The notes beneath the pieces were generated by a model. It was not told where the DNA came from, made no database searches, and was given only the letters and a program-made list of their open reading frames with translations. A stretch of DNA of 64,000 bases from positions 248,001-312,000 of the forward strand of contig NZ_JACHJI010000006.1 in assembly GCF_014203535.1 (NCBI RefSeq). Reading direction: 5' to 3'. Positions 24,971 through 32,740 of this stretch are shown in pieces; the stretch's first letter is position 1; each line of letters begins with the position of its first letter. This stretch comes from Streptomyces griseomycini. Lineage in GTDB: Bacteria; Actinomycetota; Actinomycetes; Streptomycetales; Streptomycetaceae. The translations under genes were made by a program, and so were the position numbers.

Positions 24971-25864
24971 TCAGGCCACGCTTCCGGAGGCCTTCTTGCG
25001 CCGCAGCGCGTACGCGCCGGCGCCGAGGACACCCAGTGCGGCCAGACCGCCCGCGGTGGCACCGGACTCGGAGAGAGCACCGCCACCGGCGTGCACGCCA
25101 CCGCGCGGCTTGTCGTACTTACCGTGCTCGTCGTCCTTGCCGCCCCAGGAGTCCTCGCCGTGCGAGTCTTCCTTGTCCTTGTAGGACTCGGACTCGTACT
25201 TCGAGTCCTTGCCGCCCCAGTCCTCGTCGTTCACGGCGGCCAGGGCCCCGCCGCCCGTGTGCATCCCGCCGCGCGGCTTGTCGTACTTGCTGTCCTCCTC
25301 CTTCTTGTCGTACTTGCTGTCCTTGTCGTGCTCGCTGTCCTTGTTGTAGTCGCTGTCCTTGTCCTTGTCGGACCCGTTGTCCTTGTCGTAGTCCTTGTCC
25401 TTGTCGGACCCGTTGTCCTTGCCGTACTCGCTGTCCTTGTCGGACCCGTTGTCCTTGCCGTACTCGCTGTCCTTGTCGGACCCGTTGTCCTTGCCGTACT
25501 CGCTGTCCTCGTCGGACTCGCCCACGGCGGTCAGGGCCCCGCCGCCCGTGTGCATCCCGCCGTGCGGCTTGTCGTGCTTGCTGTCCTTCTCGTCCTTCTC
25601 GTCCTTGCCGTAGTCGCTGTCCTTCTCGTCCTTCTCGTCCTTGCCGTAGTCGCTGTCCTTCTCGTCCTTCTCGTCCTTGCCGTACTCGCTGTCCTTGTCG
25701 GACCCGTTGTCCTTGTCGGACCCGTTGTCCTTGTCGTACTCCTCGCTGTAGGAAGACTTGTCGTGGTCCCCGTCACTCGAGTGGTCGGCGTAGGCCGCGG
25801 GCGCGGCGATGGCGAGGGCCGCCGTGGCCGTCGCAGTGGCGAGCACCATGCGGGCAGAGCGCAT
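24971..25864 (-). CDS. Repeat-rich surface protein with three KPxGGxHxGGGAL motifs, likely sortase substrate
   Basis: A signal peptide (1-26) leads into an Asp/Lys/Ser/Gly polyampholyte of short repeats, including three 12-residue GKDEKDEKDSDY-type units (~62-97) and three DSEYGKDNGSDK units (120-155). KPHGGMHTGGGAL (99-111), KPRGGMHTGGGAL (196-208) and KPRGGVHAGGGAL (252-264) punctuate it. The third is followed by a hydrophobic helix (269-286) and RRKK, exactly where a sorting signal sits. No LPxTG is present. Placement next to a class F sortase suggests the motif is its recognition site. AAGGAC precedes the ATG. The charged repeats could bind cations or form an extended stalk (inference). 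Confidence 0.82.
   Translation of the reverse strand: MRSARMVLATATATAALAIAAPAAYADHSSDGDHDKSSYSEEYDKDNGSDKDNGSDKDSEYGKDEKDEKDSDYGKDEKDEKDSDYGKDEKDEKDSKHDKPHGGMHTGGGALTAVGESDEDSEYGKDNGSDKDSEYGKDNGSDKDSEYGKDNGSDKDKDYDKDNGSDKDKDSDYNKDSEHDKDSKYDKKEEDSKYDKPRGGMHTGGGALAAVNDEDWGGKDSKYESESYKDKEDSHGEDSWGGKDDEHGKYDKPRGGVHAGGGALSESGATAGGLAALGVLGAGAYALRRKKASGSVA
25400..25507. repeat. 36-bp coding tandem repeat, three copies
   Basis: Three near-identical 36-bp units encode the 12-residue repeat DSEYGKDNGSDK in the surface protein. Partial units continue on the lower-coordinate side. Copy number may vary between strains by slippage without breaking the frame. Confidence 0.85.
25574..25681. repeat. Second 36-bp coding tandem repeat, three copies
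   Basis: Three units encode YGKDEKDEKDSD-type repeats near the N-terminus of the surface protein. The unit differs from the other array, so two independent expansions occurred within one gene. Confidence 0.85.
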
Positions 25865-25892
25865 CTGAGAGTCCTTCCCTCGGCGGCCGGTC

Positions 25893-25911
25893 TGCTGACG
25901 CCTCGTCAGCA
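25893..25911. promoter_or_regulatory. Inverted repeat in the leader of the surface-protein gene
   Basis: TGCTGACGCCTCGTCAGCA is a perfect 8-bp stem with a 3-base loop, 29 bases upstream of the surface-protein ATG. It could be an operator or a 5' leader hairpin. The rest of the gap up to 26139 must hold promoters for this gene and the divergent unknown gene; no other element was recognised. Confidence 0.5.
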
Positions 25912-26139
25912 CGGTGGACCCGGCCGCGCGTGATCCACAGTCGGCCATGCGGTCCGGTCCCACCATCCGAGAGGTTCACATGGGTTAATCCCGGTGTCCT
26001 TACGGAGCATCCGAAGGCCCCTGCCTGCGGTTTCGCACCGGAAACCGGGAGAGCCCGAAACCACCGCGGCGCCGCCGCCGTCTCCCTCGGAGGAGGAGCG
26101 GAGACGGTCTTCGCCGGAAGCGAGCTGCTGGAGGCATCC

Positions 26140-26652
26140 ATGGCCATGGTCGGGCTGTTCTGGATCACCGAGGACGCCGTGTACCTGGGGGCCGAGCCCC
26201 GTGGATCGGCCTCCGGGGTCCGGTTCACCGAGGACGGCGTCGAAGCGCTGGGAACCGACCCCGGCGGCTTCTGGGCCTGGGACGGGATCGTCGGGATCGA
26301 CGTCGACGACGTCCCCGTCCGGTCCGCGGCGCGGCGGCTCGCCTCCATGGTGTTCGACTCGGTGGTCGTCGCGTTGACCGGAGAGGGCGAACTGCCGCCC
26401 GGCTTCACCGTCCGTCTGACGACCGGGGACGGGATGGTGGAGGTGGGCGTCTTCACCGCCGCCGCCGGCGGAATCTACGAGGCGGTGGAGTACGAGCTGT
26501 CCACGGCGGTCCTGGGGCGTCTCGCCGACGGCGGCACCGGCCTCGACGACCTCCTGGCGTGGGGCCGCGACCACGCCGCCGCCGGTACTCCGGACCGCGG
26601 GGAGCGCGAGGCGCTGCTCCGGGGCTGGGCGGGCGATCGGTGCGCGTCCTGA
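26140..26652 (+). CDS. Hypothetical protein, 170 residues
   Basis: I do not recognise a family with certainty. The sequence is soluble and beta-rich at first (MVGLFWITEDAVYLGAEPRG, then FTEDGVEALGTDPGGFWAWD) and helical at the end (DDLLAWGRDHAAAGTPDRGE). The opening resembles small Streptomyces proteins that begin with a glycine-flanked FWIT/VYLG strand pair. GGAGG lies five bases before the chosen ATG; another ATG two codons later is possible. Transcribed divergently from the surface-protein gene. No membrane segment or signal peptide is seen. Confidence 0.65.
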   Translation: MAMVGLFWITEDAVYLGAEPRGSASGVRFTEDGVEALGTDPGGFWAWDGIVGIDVDDVPVRSAARRLASMVFDSVVVALTGEGELPPGFTVRLTTGDGMVEVGVFTAAAGGIYEAVEYELSTAVLGRLADGGTGLDDLLAWGRDHAAAGTPDRGEREALLRGWAGDRCAS

Positions 26653-27442
26653 CGGCCCGGCCCGTCGCCGGTGTCGTGGCCTCGCGCGGGCCGCGCCGGA
26701 GCCGTCAGACCTTCGGCCGGGTGAACCTCCGCGCCTCGGGGACGACGGCGATGACGCGCCGGGTCCCGATGGGCGCGGGCGTGGCGTGGACGGCCCTCGC
26801 CGAGGGCCGGGCCCGCGCCAAAGACGCGCAAGTCGATCGCGGCCCCGCTGGGGAGCCTCGCGTTCCAGGGGTTGTCGCGACATCCCGGCTCGGAAGGTGC
26901 GAGGTGTTCCGAGGTCCCGGCACCGACCCGAGGCCGACCGGCTCCGGCTGATCCGGGACTTCGCGTGTGACGGACGGCGGTGAGGGCGGGTTCACGGCGA
27001 CGAGCGGGTCCCCGACGGCCACGGCGCCCCGGATCCGGTCCGGCACCGGCCGCGCTTGTCGGCGGCGGGCGAGCAGGCCACGCGGTAACCGCGACGACGC
27101 TCCGGCGTCACGGACCGTGACGGCGTCGTCACAGGCGCGCGGACGAGGTGCCGGATCCCCGTCCTCGCTCCGAGGGCAGCACCGCCTCGTCCCACGGCGT
27201 GCCGGCGACGGCCGCCCGGGCTTCCACCGGTTCCGCAGGCCGCGCCCCGGGGAGGGGCCCGGCCTGCGCCCGATGCGGCGGTGGTCCCGAGCGGTGAACA
27301 GCCGGTCGCGCAGCCGGTCGGCCGTTCGGGGCAGGGCGTCGGGTCGATCGTCCCGTGTCGGGGTACCCGGTTCTGCGCGTCCGTCGATCACATGGCGACG
27401 GGACGGCGCACACGACCGACCCCCGCGGAACAGGGAGAGACC
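26653..27442. other. Intergenic stretch without a recognised gene, with a strong nested hairpin
   Basis: No frame on either strand of these 790 bases gives a protein I recognise. Open frames exist but are Arg/Pro/Gly-rich shadows. The only clear structure is at 27093-27130, where GACGACGC pairs with GCGTCGTC and, inside, CGTCACGG pairs with CCGTGACG. The stretch could be another decayed gene, since other gaps in this window are, or contain an RNA element. Confidence 0.4.
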
Positions 27443-28321
27443 GTGACCGAACAGCAGAACCCCGCCGAGCGGCATCCGACCCCCGACTTCCCGTCCCAGG
27501 ACCAGCCGCACCCCGGCTGGACCGGTCCCATGGACCCGCCGCCGGACCACGGGGAGGACTCCTACCGGGGCAGCGGCCGGCTCGCGGACCGCAAGACCGT
27601 GATCACCGGTGGTGACTCCGGGATCGGGCGGGCGGTCGCCCTGGCGTTCGCACGCGAGGGGGCCGACGTGCTCTTCACCCACCTGGAGAGCGAGAAGGAC
27701 GAGGCCGCCGAGACCGCGCGCTGGGTGGAGGAGGCCGGCCGGCGCGCCGTGCCCGTCTCGTGCGACATCCGGGAGGAGGAGAACTGCCGGGCGCTGATCG
27801 ACCGCGCCGTGTCGGAGTTCGGCCGGATCGACGTCCTGGTGAACAACGCGGCGTACCAGATGTCGCAGCCGGACGGCATCGAGGCGATCTCCACCGAGCA
27901 GTTCGACCGCGTGCTGCGCACCAACCTGTACGGCATGTTCTGGCTGTGCAAGATGGCGCTGCCGCACATGCCTGAGGGCGGCAGCATCATCAACTCGGCC
28001 TCCGTGCAGGCCTACAAGCCGAGCCCGCACCTGCTGGACTACGCGACGACCAAGGGCGCGATCGTCACCTTCACCCAGGGGCTGGCGCAGATGGTGATCG
28101 AGCGCGGCATCCGCGTCAACGCCGTCGCGCCGGGCCCGGTGTGGACACCGCTGATCCCGGCGACGCTGCCGGACACGGAGGAGTTCGGCAAGCAGGCGCC
28201 CATCGGGCGGCCGGCCCAGCCGGCCGAGATGGCCCCGGCGTACGTCTTCCTCGCGTCCCAGGAGGCGTCGTACATCACCGCGGAGATCGTCAACGCGACC
28301 GGCGGCACACCGCTGCCGTAG
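27443..28321 (+). CDS. SDR family oxidoreductase (YghA-like long form)
   Basis: A ~45-residue N-terminal extension (PDFPSQDQPHPGWTGPMDPP) precedes the short-chain dehydrogenase core, as in the YghA/stress-induced SDR group. The core shows the cofactor loop TGGDSGIGRAVAL, NNAAYQ, the catalytic Ser in INSASVQAY, Tyr/Lys in YATTKGAI, and NAVAPGPVWTPL. It reduces or oxidises small carbonyl compounds with NAD(P). The GTG is preceded by AGGGAGAG. The gene is monocistronic or linked to the mycothiol-enzyme gene 45 bases downstream. Confidence 0.88.
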   Translation: MTEQQNPAERHPTPDFPSQDQPHPGWTGPMDPPPDHGEDSYRGSGRLADRKTVITGGDSGIGRAVALAFAREGADVLFTHLESEKDEAAETARWVEEAGRRAVPVSCDIREEENCRALIDRAVSEFGRIDVLVNNAAYQMSQPDGIEAISTEQFDRVLRTNLYGMFWLCKMALPHMPEGGSIINSASVQAYKPSPHLLDYATTKGAIVTFTQGLAQMVIERGIRVNAVAPGPVWTPLIPATLPDTEEFGKQAPIGRPAQPAEMAPAYVFLASQEASYITAEIVNATGGTPLP

Positions 28322-28366
28322 GAAAATCCGGGGCGTGCTCCGGCCGCGTGCGGCAGACTCCGCCGC

Positions 28367-29101
28367 ATGGACGCTTCCCGGTTCCTGGAAATCCTGGACA
28401 AAGAGGGCCAGTTGCTGGCCACAGCCGCCGAGGAGGCCGGCGTGGACGCCCCGGTGCCGGCCTGCCCGGGCTGGCGGGTCCGGGACCTGCTGCGGCACAC
28501 CGGTGCGGTCCACCGGTGGGCCGCCGGCTTCGTCGCCGACCGGCAGGCCGCCCCCCGCCCGATGGACGAGCCCCCGGAGGTCGACGGCGCGGAACTCGTG
28601 GACTGGTACCGCGACAGCCACCGCCGCCTCCTCGACGTCCTGGCCGGCGCGGCGCCCGACGTGGAGTGCTTCACCTTCCTGCCCGGTGCGCCCTCCGCGC
28701 TCGCCTTCTGGGCCCGCCGTCAGGCGCACGAGACGGCGGTGCACCGGTTCGACGCGGAGTCGGCGCGCGGCGGTGCCCCCACCCCGGTGGCCACCGACTT
28801 CGCCGTGGACGGCATCGACGAGCTGCTGCGCGGCTTCCACGCCCGCGGCAGGAGCCGGGTGCGCACCGAGAGGCCGCGCGTCCTGCGGGTGCGGGTCACC
28901 GACGCCGACGCCGTGTGGACCGTACGGCTGTCCCCGGAGCCGCCGGTGACCGTGCGGGACGGGATCGGGGACGCCGAGTGCGAACTGACCGGCCCGGCCG
29001 AGCGGTTGTACCTCGCGTTGTGGAACCGGCTGCCGGTGCCGGCGGTTTCGGGTGACCCGGCGCTCGCCGCGCTCTGGCGGGACGCGTCCGCCGTGATCTG
29101 A
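28367..29101 (+). CDS. Maleylpyruvate isomerase family mycothiol-dependent enzyme
   Basis: The N-terminal DinB-like four-helix bundle has the metal-binding pattern CPGWRVRDLLRHTGAVHRW and later RRQAHETAVHRFDAE. The C-terminal ~80 residues form the second alpha/beta domain seen in actinobacterial mycothiol-dependent proteins. These enzymes use mycothiol, the actinobacterial thiol, for isomerisation or transfer reactions; the substrate is unknown. No convincing ribosome site precedes the ATG. A weak -10-like CAGACT about seven bases ahead suggests possible leaderless expression. Confidence 0.82.
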   Translation: MDASRFLEILDKEGQLLATAAEEAGVDAPVPACPGWRVRDLLRHTGAVHRWAAGFVADRQAAPRPMDEPPEVDGAELVDWYRDSHRRLLDVLAGAAPDVECFTFLPGAPSALAFWARRQAHETAVHRFDAESARGGAPTPVATDFAVDGIDELLRGFHARGRSRVRTERPRVLRVRVTDADAVWTVRLSPEPPVTVRDGIGDAECELTGPAERLYLALWNRLPVPAVSGDPALAALWRDASAVI

Positions 29102-29119
29102 CGCCCGGGGCCCGGCCGT

Positions 29120-29500
29120 TCAGCCGTCCGTGAGCGTCCGGGCCAGTACCGCGCGCTGTACCGGCAGCACCTCGCCGTGCAGCGCGCGCCCCTTCGCCGT
29201 GAGGGACACCCGCACCCCCCGCCGGTCCTCCGGGCAGCTCCCCCGCTCGACCAGCCCCTCCCTCTCGAGACGGGCGATCAGCCGGGACAGCGCGCTCTGG
29301 CTCAGGTGGACACGCGCGGAGATCTCCTGGACGCGGTAGGAACGGTCGTGGGCGGCGAGCACGTCCAGGACCTCGAAGTCGCTGGCGCACACGCCGTGCG
29401 CGTGCAGGGCACGGTCGAGTTCGCACTGGATCCGCGCGTGCAGCGCGAGCATGCCCCGCCACCGTTCCACGAGCGCCTGTTCGACCGGGATCGCCGCCAT
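29120..29500 (-). CDS. MarR family transcriptional regulator
   Basis: This 126-residue protein has the MarR winged helix: VQEISARVHLSQSALSRLIA as recognition helix and the wing LVERGSCPEDRRGVRVSLTA with the conserved D-x-R. Dimerisation helices flank it. MarR proteins repress drug, stress or catabolic genes and release DNA on binding small aromatics. It converges with the mycothiol-enzyme gene 18 bases away. No operator was seen with confidence; the target may be unlinked or the small membrane gene upstream. Confidence 0.85.
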   Translation of the reverse strand: MAAIPVEQALVERWRGMLALHARIQCELDRALHAHGVCASDFEVLDVLAAHDRSYRVQEISARVHLSQSALSRLIARLEREGLVERGSCPEDRRGVRVSLTAKGRALHGEVLPVQRAVLARTLTDG

Positions 29501-29588
29501 GGGCGCACCGTAGCAGGGCCGTCGGTCACTTGCCGCGGCCGGACCTCTCCGGCATGATCCCGGGACGACCACGGACGGGGGGGCGCGG

Positions 29589-29873
29589 ATGACGGGGCGC
29601 GGAGGGCGGCGGACCCAGGCCGAGCGGGACGCGATCACCGTCGAGATCGGGTACGCGCTGTGCAGCGCGGCCTTCGCGGCGGCGGTCGTCTTCGGGGCCG
29701 TGGCGGGACCGGCGCTGCTCTTCACGCTGCCGGACGTCCTGGAGACCGTGCTGCTGCACGCCGGGCTGGTGCTCGCGCCGGTCCTGTTCGCCGTCCGCAC
29801 GGTCGGCGTGCTGCTCCGCTTCGGGCGGCCGGTTCAGCCCAGCCAGCCCGGCCGAACCAGTCCCGACTCGTAG
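29589..29873 (+). CDS. Small membrane protein, DUF6332-like
   Basis: Ninety-four residues start with a basic TQAERDAITVEIGYALC segment and then contain two hydrophobic helices (LCSAAFAAAVVFGAVAGPAL and VLLHAGLVLAPVLFAVRTVG). I recall the pattern from Streptomyces DUF6332 proteins, whose function is unknown. A G-run before the ATG serves as a weak ribosome site. Its last 40 bases overlap the end of the convergent response regulator gene, so high expression of one could interfere with the other. Confidence 0.6.
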   Translation: MTGRGGRRTQAERDAITVEIGYALCSAAFAAAVVFGAVAGPALLFTLPDVLETVLLHAGLVLAPVLFAVRTVGVLLRFGRPVQPSQPGRTSPDS

Positions 29874-30499
29874 GCGAGGACGACCAGTTGGGCCCGGTCG
29901 CGGGCGCCCAGCTTCACCATGGTGCGGCTGACGTGGGTCTTGGCGGTGAGCGGGCTCACGACCAGACGGCGGGCGATCTCCTCGTTGGACAGGCCGATGC
30001 CGACCAGCGCCATCACCTCCCGCTCCCGCTCGGTGAGCAGGGCCAGGGCGTCGGCGGCGGCCGGTTCCTTGGAGCGGGCCGCGAACTCGGCGATCAGGCG
30101 GCGGGTCACCCCGGGCGAGAGCAGCGCGTCCCCCGCGACCACCGCCCGCACCGCGCGCAGCAGTTCCTCCGGCTCGGTGTCCTTGACCAGGAAGCCGGAG
30201 GCGCCCGAGCGGATCGCCTCGAAGACGTACTCGTCCAGCTCGAAGGTGGTGAGCATGACCACCTTCACGTCCGCCAGCTCCGGGTCCCCGGTGACCCGGC
30301 GGGTCGCGGCCAGACCGTCCAGCGCGGGCATGCGGATGTCCATCAGGACGACGTCGGGCCGCAGTTCGCGGACCAGGCGCACCGCCTCCTCCCCGTCGGG
30401 CGCCTCCCCCGCCACCCCGATGTCCGGCTGCGCGTCCAGCAGCGCGCGGAACCCCGCCCGGACCAGTGACTGGTCGTCGGCGAGCAGTACGCGGATCAC
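29834..30499 (-). CDS. NarL/LuxR-family response regulator
   Basis: The receiver domain has VLLADDQSLVRAGFRALLDA, phospho-Asp in VVLMDIRMPALDG and FLVKDTEPEEL with the conserved Lys. A LuxR-type helix-turn-helix follows (LTEREREVMALVGIGLSNEE, TAKTHVSRTM). It is the partner of the kinase encoded just upstream: its GTG overlaps the kinase stop as GTGA. The target genes are not evident. The MMPL transporter remnant upstream of the kinase may once have been one, since such pairs often control exporters (inference). Confidence 0.9.
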   Translation of the reverse strand: MIRVLLADDQSLVRAGFRALLDAQPDIGVAGEAPDGEEAVRLVRELRPDVVLMDIRMPALDGLAATRRVTGDPELADVKVVMLTTFELDEYVFEAIRSGASGFLVKDTEPEELLRAVRAVVAGDALLSPGVTRRLIAEFAARSKEPAAADALALLTEREREVMALVGIGLSNEEIARRLVVSPLTAKTHVSRTMVKLGARDRAQLVVLAYESGLVRPGWLG

Positions 30500-31773
30500 C
30501 GGTCCTCCTCGGCCTCGAGCGGCAGTACGGCGAGCACCCGGAAGCCGCCGTCGGGGCGCGGGCCCGCCTCGATGGTGCCATGCAGCGCGGCGGCACGCTC
30601 CCGCATCCCGGCGAGCCCCCTCCCGCTGCCGCCCGCGTCGGCGCCGGTCGCCGGCCCGTCGTCGTCGATCCTCAGCCGCAGCCTCCCCTCCCGCTCCCCG
30701 ACGTGCACGCGTGCGTGCCGCGAGCCCGAGTGCCGTACGACGTTGGTGAGGGCCTCCTGGACGATGCGGAAGGCGGCCAGGTCCGCGCCGGGCGGCAGTT
30801 CGGGCGGCTCCCCCTCGACGGTGACCGTGAGACCCGCGCTCGCGGCCTGCTCCACCAGCTCGGGCAGCCGGTCCAGGCCGGGCGCCGGGGTGCGGGGCGC
30901 GGCGCCGGGCGCCCGCAGCGTGTCGAGCACCTGACGCACCTCCCCGAGCGCCTCCTTGCTCTTGTCCCTGATCGTGGCGAGCGCGGTGCGCGCCTGCTCC
31001 GGATCGCTGTCCAGCAGCGCGAGACCGACGCCCGCCTGCACGTTGATGACGGAGATGCTGTGCGCGAGCACGTCGTGCAGCTCGCGGGCGATCCGCAGCC
31101 GCTCCTCGTCCGCGCGCCGGCGCGCCGCCTGGGCCCGCTCGGCCCTCTCCCGCGCCCACTGCTCGCGCCGGTTCCGGGCCAGCTCGGACACCGCCACGAT
31201 CGCCACCGCCCAGGTCGCGGCCACGACCTCCTGGTTCCAGGAGGCGCCCGGGTCACCGGACGGCGGCAGCCACCGGTACAGCAGGTGGGCGATCAGCAGG
31301 TGCCCCGCCCAGAGCGTCCCCAAGGCCGCCCACGCGGCCCGGCGGCGCCCCGAGACGACGGCGCTGAAACAGGCCACGGCGACGGTGAGGAACACCGGGC
31401 CGTACGGGTATCCGGCCCCCAGGTAGAGCAGGACGGCGGCGACCGTGCCGAACGCCACGAGCGCGGGGTGACGCCATCGCCACAGCAGCAGCACCCCCGC
31501 GACGAGCAGCAGCACCCGCGCGACCGGGTCCAGGGCGACCCGCTCGCCCTCCTGGGCGTGCCCCGCGAAGGTGGCGCCGACCAGCACGAAAGCGGTGAGC
31601 AGCGCGGTGGAGCGCCAGGGCCACCGGGGGCTCCGGTCCTCCCCGGCCCCGCCGCCGTCGCCGGTCCGGTCGGACCGGCCGCTCCCTCCGGGCGGGCCGT
31701 ACCGCCACCGGGCGGGCGGCCCGTGGCGCCACCGCCCGGACGGCCCGCCCCCTCGCCCACGCTGCTCGTGCAT
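30496..31773 (-). CDS. Sensor histidine kinase (HisKA_3 / DesK type)
   Basis: After a Gly/Arg-rich cytoplasmic start, several membrane helices (for example PVARVLLLVAGVLLLWRWRH) precede the phosphoacceptor RIARELHDVLAHSISVINVQ, the N-box EALTNVVRHSGS and the G-box GSGRGLAGMRERAAALHG. This is the standard layout of kinases that pair with NarL-type regulators. I use the internal ATG; a GTG three codons earlier is also possible. Regulator and kinase are translationally coupled. The signal is unknown, with short extracellular loops suggesting membrane-stress sensing. Confidence 0.88.
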   Translation of the reverse strand: MHEQRGRGGGPSGRWRHGPPARWRYGPPGGSGRSDRTGDGGGAGEDRSPRWPWRSTALLTAFVLVGATFAGHAQEGERVALDPVARVLLLVAGVLLLWRWRHPALVAFGTVAAVLLYLGAGYPYGPVFLTVAVACFSAVVSGRRRAAWAALGTLWAGHLLIAHLLYRWLPPSGDPGASWNQEVVAATWAVAIVAVSELARNRREQWARERAERAQAARRRADEERLRIARELHDVLAHSISVINVQAGVGLALLDSDPEQARTALATIRDKSKEALGEVRQVLDTLRAPGAAPRTPAPGLDRLPELVEQAASAGLTVTVEGEPPELPPGADLAAFRIVQEALTNVVRHSGSRHARVHVGEREGRLRLRIDDDGPATGADAGGSGRGLAGMRERAAALHGTIEAGPRPDGGFRVLAVLPLEAEEDR

Positions 31774-31826
31774 GCCGGCCACGCTAGACGCCGGGCGCCC
31801 CGCGCGGCGTCACCCCGGCGTGGTGA

Positions 31827-32430
31827 TCACGCGTACTCCCGGCGGAGTACCTCCGCCGGCCCGTCGGCCTCCCTGATCCGCAGCCGGCGCAGCGGTCGCG
31901 GCGCCCACCGGTTCGCACGCCCCGCGAGCCGCATCGTCACCGGCAGCAGCACGACCCGGACGAGGGTGGCGTCCACGGGGATCGTCAGGGCGGTGCCGGC
32001 CCCGAGTCCCTCGAGGAGGACGACGCCGCCGGCGGCGCAGGACGGGAGGGACAGGGCGAGGACGCCGGCCGCGGCGGTGACCGGCGGGGACCGCGCCGGA
32101 GGCCCTCGCCGACGGCCTTCCCGGTGTCGCCGGTGCGGTCGTGCTCCTCCTCGACGCGGGCCGGCGGGAAGACCTCGTGGTCCCCGTCGACAGTCCGTAG
32201 GCCACGCAGGACGTCGGCACCGGGATGCCGGGCTCGATCGAGCCGGTCGGGGTGGAGCCGAGGAGCCGGGACGGGTTCCCGTCCCGGAGGACCCGCACCG
32301 GGCGGCCGGACATCACCGACAGGCCCAGCAGGTCGAGCACGGTCGCCTTGAGCGGCAGCGGGTGGCTGCCCGTCATCAGGAAGAGGATCACGTAGGCAGC
32401 CGCCAGGACGAGGACGAGGCCGAGCGGCTG
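31827..32430 (-). pseudogene. C-terminal remnant of an MMPL-family transporter
   Basis: Read on the minus strand, LVLVLAAAYVILFLMTGSHP, LPLKATVLDLLGLSVMSG, GLLGFTPTGSIE-like LLGSTPTGSIEPGIP and CVAYGLS match the MMPL RND exporter core. A frameshift follows, giving EEEHDRTGDTGKAVGEGLRR. A further frame change gives VTAAAGVLALSL, then PVDATLVRVVLLPVTMRLAG and RANRWAPRPLRRL up to a natural stop. At least two frameshifts and loss of the N-terminal two thirds make it non-functional. It ends abruptly against a SARP fragment of opposite orientation. The adjacent two-component genes may once have served it. Confidence 0.85.
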
Positions 32431-32740
32431 CGGTGGGCCGAGAAGCGGCCCACCGTCCTGGAGGGGCGGCTGGAGGGCGGGGCCGCCCTCGGCCGGTCCT
32501 TCGGGCACCCGCACGAACTCGTCCGGCTCGTGGCGGCGCACCCGCTGCACGAACGCCTCGCGGAGCTGCTGGTGCCGCACCGGCCGGCCCGCGGACGCGC
32601 TCGCCGTGCACGGGGAGGCGCGGGGGCGGCTCGCCGAGGTGGCGGGTGCGGATCCGGGTCCCGGGCTGCGGTCGTTGCACGCCCGGTGCTGCGTCAGGCC
32701 CCGGAACTGCTGCCGTCGCCCCCGGTCCCGGTGGCCTGGG
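32422..32740 (+). pseudogene. BTAD-domain remnant of a SARP (AfsR/DnrI) regulator
   Basis: The plus strand reads RPTVLEGRLEGGAALGRS and HELVRLVAAHPLHERLAELL, the start of a bacterial transcriptional activation domain. A frameshift then gives RPADALAVHGEARGRLAEV and GADPGPGLRSLHAR, and a second shift gives VLRQAPELLPSPPVP. SARPs activate antibiotic clusters; here the N-terminal OmpR-type DNA-binding domain is gone, so it is a fragment. Its last ~45 bases run antisense through the 3' end of the TetR gene. The junction with the MMPL remnant near 32425 marks an old rearrangement. Confidence 0.8.

Noticed and set aside
25400-25681. Possible CRISPR array from regularly spaced repeats
   Set aside because: Units are contiguous 36-bp coding repeats without unique spacers and translate into one protein.
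25036-26652. A 538-residue plus-strand frame rich in Arg/Cys/Pro
   Set aside because: Most of it is antisense to the repeat surface protein; only the final 170 residues after a good ribosome site look real.
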